From positions 711,833-775,832 of the forward strand of contig NZ_BMDR01000001.1 of the NCBI RefSeq assembly GCF_014635885.1: a DNA stretch of 64,000 nucleotides, given 5' to 3'. The stretch is from Acinetobacter vivianii (lineage in GTDB: Bacteria; Pseudomonadota; Gammaproteobacteria; Pseudomonadales; Moraxellaceae). The position numbers and the translations under genes were made by a program. Below are positions 60,786 to 64,000 of the stretch, piece by piece. The notes under the pieces were generated by a model. The model searched no databases and was not told the DNA's origin. It saw nothing but the letters and a program-made list of their open reading frames with translations. Position 1 is the first letter of the stretch, and each line of letters starts with the position of its first letter.

Positions 60786-61835
60786 GTGCAGAAGCAGCAG
60801 ATCCCTGTTATTCCATCACGTTATTATTCACGACTGATTGAAATATTGATCGCGACTCATCAATACAACAATGACGTGTTGATCGCTTTGCAGCAACAAC
60901 TGGCAACAACAGAACTGTTGTCCATTCAACAGATTGAACAATTTATTGAAATTGGTTTAAGTCTGCCCAATACCCAAGATCTAGCCTTTGAACTGGGTAA
61001 AAATCTTAAACTCAGCTCGCATAGTCTGGTGGGTTATGCGCTGATGACCAGTCCGAATCTGGAGCATGCACTCAAATTAATTGCCCAGTATTTTAGATTG
61101 ATTATGCCAAGTTTTAAGCTCAGCATTCAGTTGCCAGCCCATCAACAAAAGGTTGAACTGTTATTTGAACCGATCTTGCAAATGAATAAACAATGTTTGG
61201 CCTTTCATATCGAAGCCATTGCGGTAGCCTTTTACTACAGTCTGCTTGAGTTGGCCGGTCAGCAGTTGCAGCGTTATCAAATTTATCTGAGTATCCCCGA
61301 ACCGAGTTACCAAGAACGTTATCTCTCTTTAATCAAGGCCAATTTTCACTTTAACTATACGTGGCTCTCAGGAATCCGTGTCGTTATTGACCAGCAACAA
61401 CTTGCACTGCCCTTGCCTTTGGCAGACGCGCATAGTTTAAAAGTAGTTGAACAACGCTGTCAGGAACAAATCCAGAAGATTTATCATCAAGGTGAAATTG
61501 TGGAATGGGTCAGTATGATGCTCAGACAAGCCAATCAAGTCCCCACCTTAACTGAATGTGCCAAAGTCTTAAATATTTCTACAAAAACGCTGCAACGCTA
61601 TTTGCAGCAGCAAGGTGTTGAATTTCATGCATTAAAACAGCAGATCAGCACTGAACGTGCCATTAATTTGTTAGAGAATTCTAGCTTTACCATTACAGCG
61701 ATTGCTTATGAACTGGGTTATTCCAACCCTGCCAATTTTACCCGTGCCTTTAATAAAGTGATGGGTTGTAGTCCACAAGCATATCGCTTAAACCACCAAG
61801 ATAAAATCAATTCACTTCAAGATCACCATACATAA
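60786..61835 (+). CDS. alkR: AraC/XylS-family regulator of alkane degradation
   Basis: 349 residues from a GTG (E-Q-K-Q-type start). Sensor domain in the first two thirds (Q-D-L-A-F-E-L-G-K-N-L-K-L-S-S-H-S-L-V-G-Y-A-L), then a double AraC helix-turn-helix (E-C-A-K-V-L-N-I-S-T-K-T-L-Q-R-Y-L, I-A-Y-E-L-G-Y-S-N-P-A-N-F-T-R-A-F). It is divergent from alkM, as in Acinetobacter baylyi where AlkR activates alkM in response to alkanes (known family knowledge). Its 3' end overlaps the converging methyltransferase gene by 24 bases. Confidence 0.93.
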   Translation: MQKQQIPVIPSRYYSRLIEILIATHQYNNDVLIALQQQLATTELLSIQQIEQFIEIGLSLPNTQDLAFELGKNLKLSSHSLVGYALMTSPNLEHALKLIAQYFRLIMPSFKLSIQLPAHQQKVELLFEPILQMNKQCLAFHIEAIAVAFYYSLLELAGQQLQRYQIYLSIPEPSYQERYLSLIKANFHFNYTWLSGIRVVIDQQQLALPLPLADAHSLKVVEQRCQEQIQKIYHQGEIVEWVSMMLRQANQVPTLTECAKVLNISTKTLQRYLQQQGVEFHALKQQISTERAINLLENSSFTITAIAYELGYSNPANFTRAFNKVMGCSPQAYRLNHQDKINSLQDHHT

Positions 61836-62399
61836 GCCCGCACCAATCGGCAAAGTTGTACTCATGTAATGTTCATCATTCTTGATCAATTCCAGAAAGG
61901 TTTTTACTTCGGCAGCATGAGAAATTACGTTATCAATAATCAAGGTACTGCCCGCGTTTTGTAATAACCTTTTTAAATCAGCCCAGTAACTCACGTAATG
62001 AATACGCTCTGCATCCAGTAAAATAAAATCAAAGGGTTCAGTGGCTTGGGCCAGAAAATCCGCTGCATCTCCTACCCAGAAATCAATTTGCTGTTCTAAC
62101 TCAAATTCTTCTGCATATTTTTTCGCTTGAGCACTGCGTAAAGGATCAATTTCTACAGTTTGAACGTTGCCATCTACTGCTTGGGCAGCCTCAGCCAACC
62201 ATAAGGTTGAATAACCAGTAGAAGTGCCGATTTCCAGAATACGTTTTGATTGCTGGCAACGAATTAACATCGCCAATAATTTTGCCGACTCAGCTTCAAT
62301 ATTGCGATAACGACTCAGACGATCAGACTGTTGAGCATCATGTTGCTTGAACTGATCATATAAATCAGAAATACGTTGTAAGAATACACTACTGGTCAT
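61812..62399 (-). CDS. Class I SAM-dependent O-methyltransferase (COMT-like)
   Basis: 195 residues from an ATG with GGGGAG six bases before it; a longer start seven codons upstream is unlikely. SAM-binding signature E-I-G-T-S-T-G-Y-S-T-L-W-L-A (motif I), then V-E-I-D-P, and F-D-F-I-L-L-D-A (motif with the metal-binding aspartate). The family methylates catechols, caffeoyl-CoA or similar; the substrate is unknown here. It is encoded on the opposite strand to alkR and just upstream of it (24-base overlap at the 3' ends). Confidence 0.85.
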   Translation of the reverse strand: MTSSVFLQRISDLYDQFKQHDAQQSDRLSRYRNIEAESAKLLAMLIRCQQSKRILEIGTSTGYSTLWLAEAAQAVDGNVQTVEIDPLRSAQAKKYAEEFELEQQIDFWVGDAADFLAQATEPFDFILLDAERIHYVSYWADLKRLLQNAGSTLIIDNVISHAAEVKTFLELIKNDEHYMSTTLPIGAGLCMVILK

Positions 62400-62435
62400 C
62401 TCTGACTCCCCAAATGCCAAGTCGGCAAATTACGC

Positions 62436-62654
62436 TTAGGTCGCTTGAATCAATTTAAAACGGGGCTGGATTTGTCCATCAGCCAGTTGAACCGTTTCAG
62501 TAAACATTGCCAATGGGCGTACCCACATTGAATAATCGCCATATAAGCATTGATAAACGACCAGCTCCTCTTCAGTTTCACTATGACGAGCAACATGAAA
62601 GACCTGATAAAGTTGCCCTTTATAATGTTGATAGATGCCGCGCTGTAATGCCAT
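62436..62654 (-). CDS. DUF1653-domain protein
   Basis: 72 residues. Fits the short DUF1653 fold: [36 protein letters not shown], and R-P-L-x-M-F-x-E-x-V. The function is unknown. GAGGA precedes the ATG. It is on the same strand and just upstream of the methyltransferase gene, 37 bases apart, and divergent from ahpF. Confidence 0.85.
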   Translation of the reverse strand: MALQRGIYQHYKGQLYQVFHVARHSETEEELVVYQCLYGDYSMWVRPLAMFTETVQLADGQIQPRFKLIQAT

Positions 62655-62884
62655 ATTGCTTATCCTCTATTTATGCCACGCAATGATTGCAGTTGTATAA
62701 CAAGTTTGATTGTACTGTTTTTTTTATCGAAAGATACATTTCAAAATTCAACGGATAAATTAAAAATTCAAAAAACCGATCAAAATAATAAAAACATACT
62801 GTTTTACCTATTTATGGTTTTTGCGTACTATAGCCTCATTGAATGAATTTACTGATTTAAAAGTCTTAGGGTTTGGAGTCATAC

Positions 62885-64000
62885 ATGTTAGATCAAAATA
62901 TTAAAACTCAATTAAAAGCTTATTTAGAACGTTTAGAAAGTCCGATTGAACTGGTTGCTGCTTTAGATGACTCGGATAAAGCAGAAAAAATTAAAGAACT
63001 GGTGACTGAAATTGCGGAACTTTCTGACCAAGTTACGGCGCGTTTTGACGGTTCAAACGCTCGCCGTCCTAGCTTTGGTGTAGCGAAAGCAGGTGAACAA
63101 CCACGTGTGTTCTTTGCTGGCTTACCGATGGGACATGAGTTTACCTCTTTGATCTTGGCATTGTTACAAGTGTCTGGTTATGCACCGAAAGTGTCTGATG
63201 AAGTCTTGGCTCAAATCAAAGGCTTAAACTTGACTGCAAACTTTGATGTGTTTGTTTCATTGAGCTGTCATAACTGTCCAGATGTAGTACAAGCACTTAA
63301 CCTCATTGCAATCAATAACCCAAATACTACGGCAACCATGATTGATGGTGCTTTCTTCCAAGATGAAGTGGAAGAACGCAAAATCTTGGCGGTACCTATG
63401 GTATTTCAGGACAATGAACATATCGGTCAAGGTCGTATGACGTTGGAAGAAATCGTTGCCAAGCTCGATACCAACTCTGCTGAGAAAGATGCAGCGGCAA
63501 TCAATGCCAAAGATGCGTTTGATGTATTGGTGATTGGTGGTGGCCCTGCAGGTGGTACAGCAGCAATCTATGCAGCACGTAAAGGCATCAAAACTGGGAT
63601 CGTGGCTGAACGCTTTGGCGGTCAGGTGATGGATACCATGGATATTGAAAACTTTACTACTGTGCAAAAAACAGTAGGTCCAAAGTTTGCTCAGGATATG
63701 GAAGCGCATGTCCGTGAATACGGCGTGGATATCATGAACCTGCAACGTGTTAGCAAAATCACAGGCGCAGATCAGACTGTAAATGGTCTGGTTGAAGTTG
63801 AGCTGGAAAATGGTGCCAAGCTTGAATCGAAAACCATCATTCTTTCAACTGGTGCACACTGGAGAGAGATGAATGTTCCAGGTGAAGCAGAATACCGTAC
63901 TCGTGGTGTCGCATATTGCCCACATTGTGATGGCCCATTGTTCAAAGGCAAACGTGTTGCGGTGATTGGTGGCGGTAACTCGGGTGTTGAAGCAGCGATT
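62885..64000 (+). CDS. ahpF: Alkyl hydroperoxide reductase subunit F (5' part)
   Basis: 372 codons from an ATG with GGAG ahead; the gene runs off the window edge (full length about 520). The N-terminal thioredoxin-like domain has the CxxC in S-C-H-N-C-P-D; the FAD motif [10 protein letters not shown] follows, and the second active CxxC is in Y-C-P-H-C-D-G. The NADH-binding motif [10 protein letters not shown] begins near the window end. It passes electrons from NADH to AhpC, encoded 4 kb upstream on the same strand. Confidence 0.97.
   Translation, partial: MLDQNIKTQLKAYLERLESPIELVAALDDSDKAEKIKELVTEIAELSDQVTARFDGSNARRPSFGVAKAGEQPRVFFAGLPMGHEFTSLILALLQVSGYAPKVSDEVLAQIKGLNLTANFDVFVSLSCHNCPDVVQALNLIAINNPNTTATMIDGAFFQDEVEERKILAVPMVFQDNEHIGQGRMTLEEIVAKLDTNSAEKDAAAINAKDAFDVLVIGGGPAGGTAAIYAARKGIKTGIVAERFGGQVMDTMDIENFTTVQKTVGPKFAQDMEAHVREYGVDIMNLQRVSKITGADQTVNGLVEVELENGAKLESKTIILSTGAHWREMNVPGEAEYRTRGVAYCPHCDGPLFKGKRVAVIGGGNSGVEAAI

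Noticed and set aside
63053..63064. Spacer 2 of the mini CRISPR begins with TCAAACGCTCGC, identical to 12 bases inside ahpF.
   Set aside because: It would be a seed match in the ahpF coding region, but the next bases diverge and the two bases before it are GT, not the CC PAM of type I-F. A 12-base match to one of the two spacers in this window happens by chance at about one to two percent, so I keep it only as a note. A whole-genome search with PAM filtering would decide.

Overview
This window looks like a chromosomal segment of an Acinetobacter species. The support is its gene content and style: acnB, a TamA/TamB pair, a coq7 monooxygenase, an AlkM-type alkane hydroxylase divergent from an AraC-type AlkR regulator, a class I lipase with its foldase, a soluble transhydrogenase, AT-rich intergenic DNA, and many small lipoproteins typical of Moraxellaceae. 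The species cannot be fixed from sequence reading alone. Most of the window is ordinary core chromosome. I see no insertion sequence, integrase, prophage, rRNA or origin. One tRNA gene (Arg, anticodon CCG) is present.

Layout. 0-3.3 kb: the start of a FecCD-type iron-chelate permease, a Kv-type potassium channel and a DASS-family carboxylate transporter. 3.4-6.65 kb: a strongly AT-rich insert-like block with a small orphan ORF and one very large ATPase (AlbA_2/Schlafen-type N-terminus plus NACHT/STAND NTPase), wedged against the acnB terminator. This is a good candidate for a single-gene defence system. 6.7-20 kb: acnB, two small envelope proteins, tamB-tamA, and an lplT-like transporter with coq7. 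20-24.2 kb: envelope lipoproteins and a probable operon moeB - ABC1 kinase - folB - folK-like - DUF2799 lipoprotein.

24.2-24.75 kb is a non-coding gap holding a three-repeat, two-spacer mini CRISPR array of type I-F form (28-bp repeats, 32-bp spacers, stem-loop CTACC-GTATA-GGTAG). No cas gene lies anywhere in the window. 24.7-31.3 kb: lipase foldase and lipase, a flavin reductase, a short-chain dehydrogenase divergent from an AraC regulator, and a PaiB-like FMN protein. 31.3-40.9 kb: prmC-prfA, small membrane proteins, trhP with a YfhL ferredoxin, glyA, a lipoprotein lipase/hydrolase and an ExoX-like exonuclease. 41-52.6 kb: tRNA-Arg, an ABC exporter coupled to queF, the cell-wall genes rodA, mltB and rlpA, sthA, lipoyl synthase and a KAS III enzyme. 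52.6-64 kb: hrpA, a sterol desaturase-family protein, ahpC, a KTSC protein, alkM/alkR, a methyltransferase, a DUF1653 protein and the first 372 codons of ahpF.

Themes. Lipid and hydrocarbon use recurs (lipase with foldase, second lipase, alkane hydroxylase, KAS III, desaturase-family protein). Envelope building is the other large theme (TamAB, LplT-like, RodA, MltB, RlpA). The two items that do not fit an ordinary core chromosome are the orphan mini CRISPR and the AlbA_2-NACHT gene. Regulatory DNA that stands out includes two identical 19-bp direct repeats (21-bp period) between alkM and alkR, and a nested palindrome just upstream of the lipase gene.
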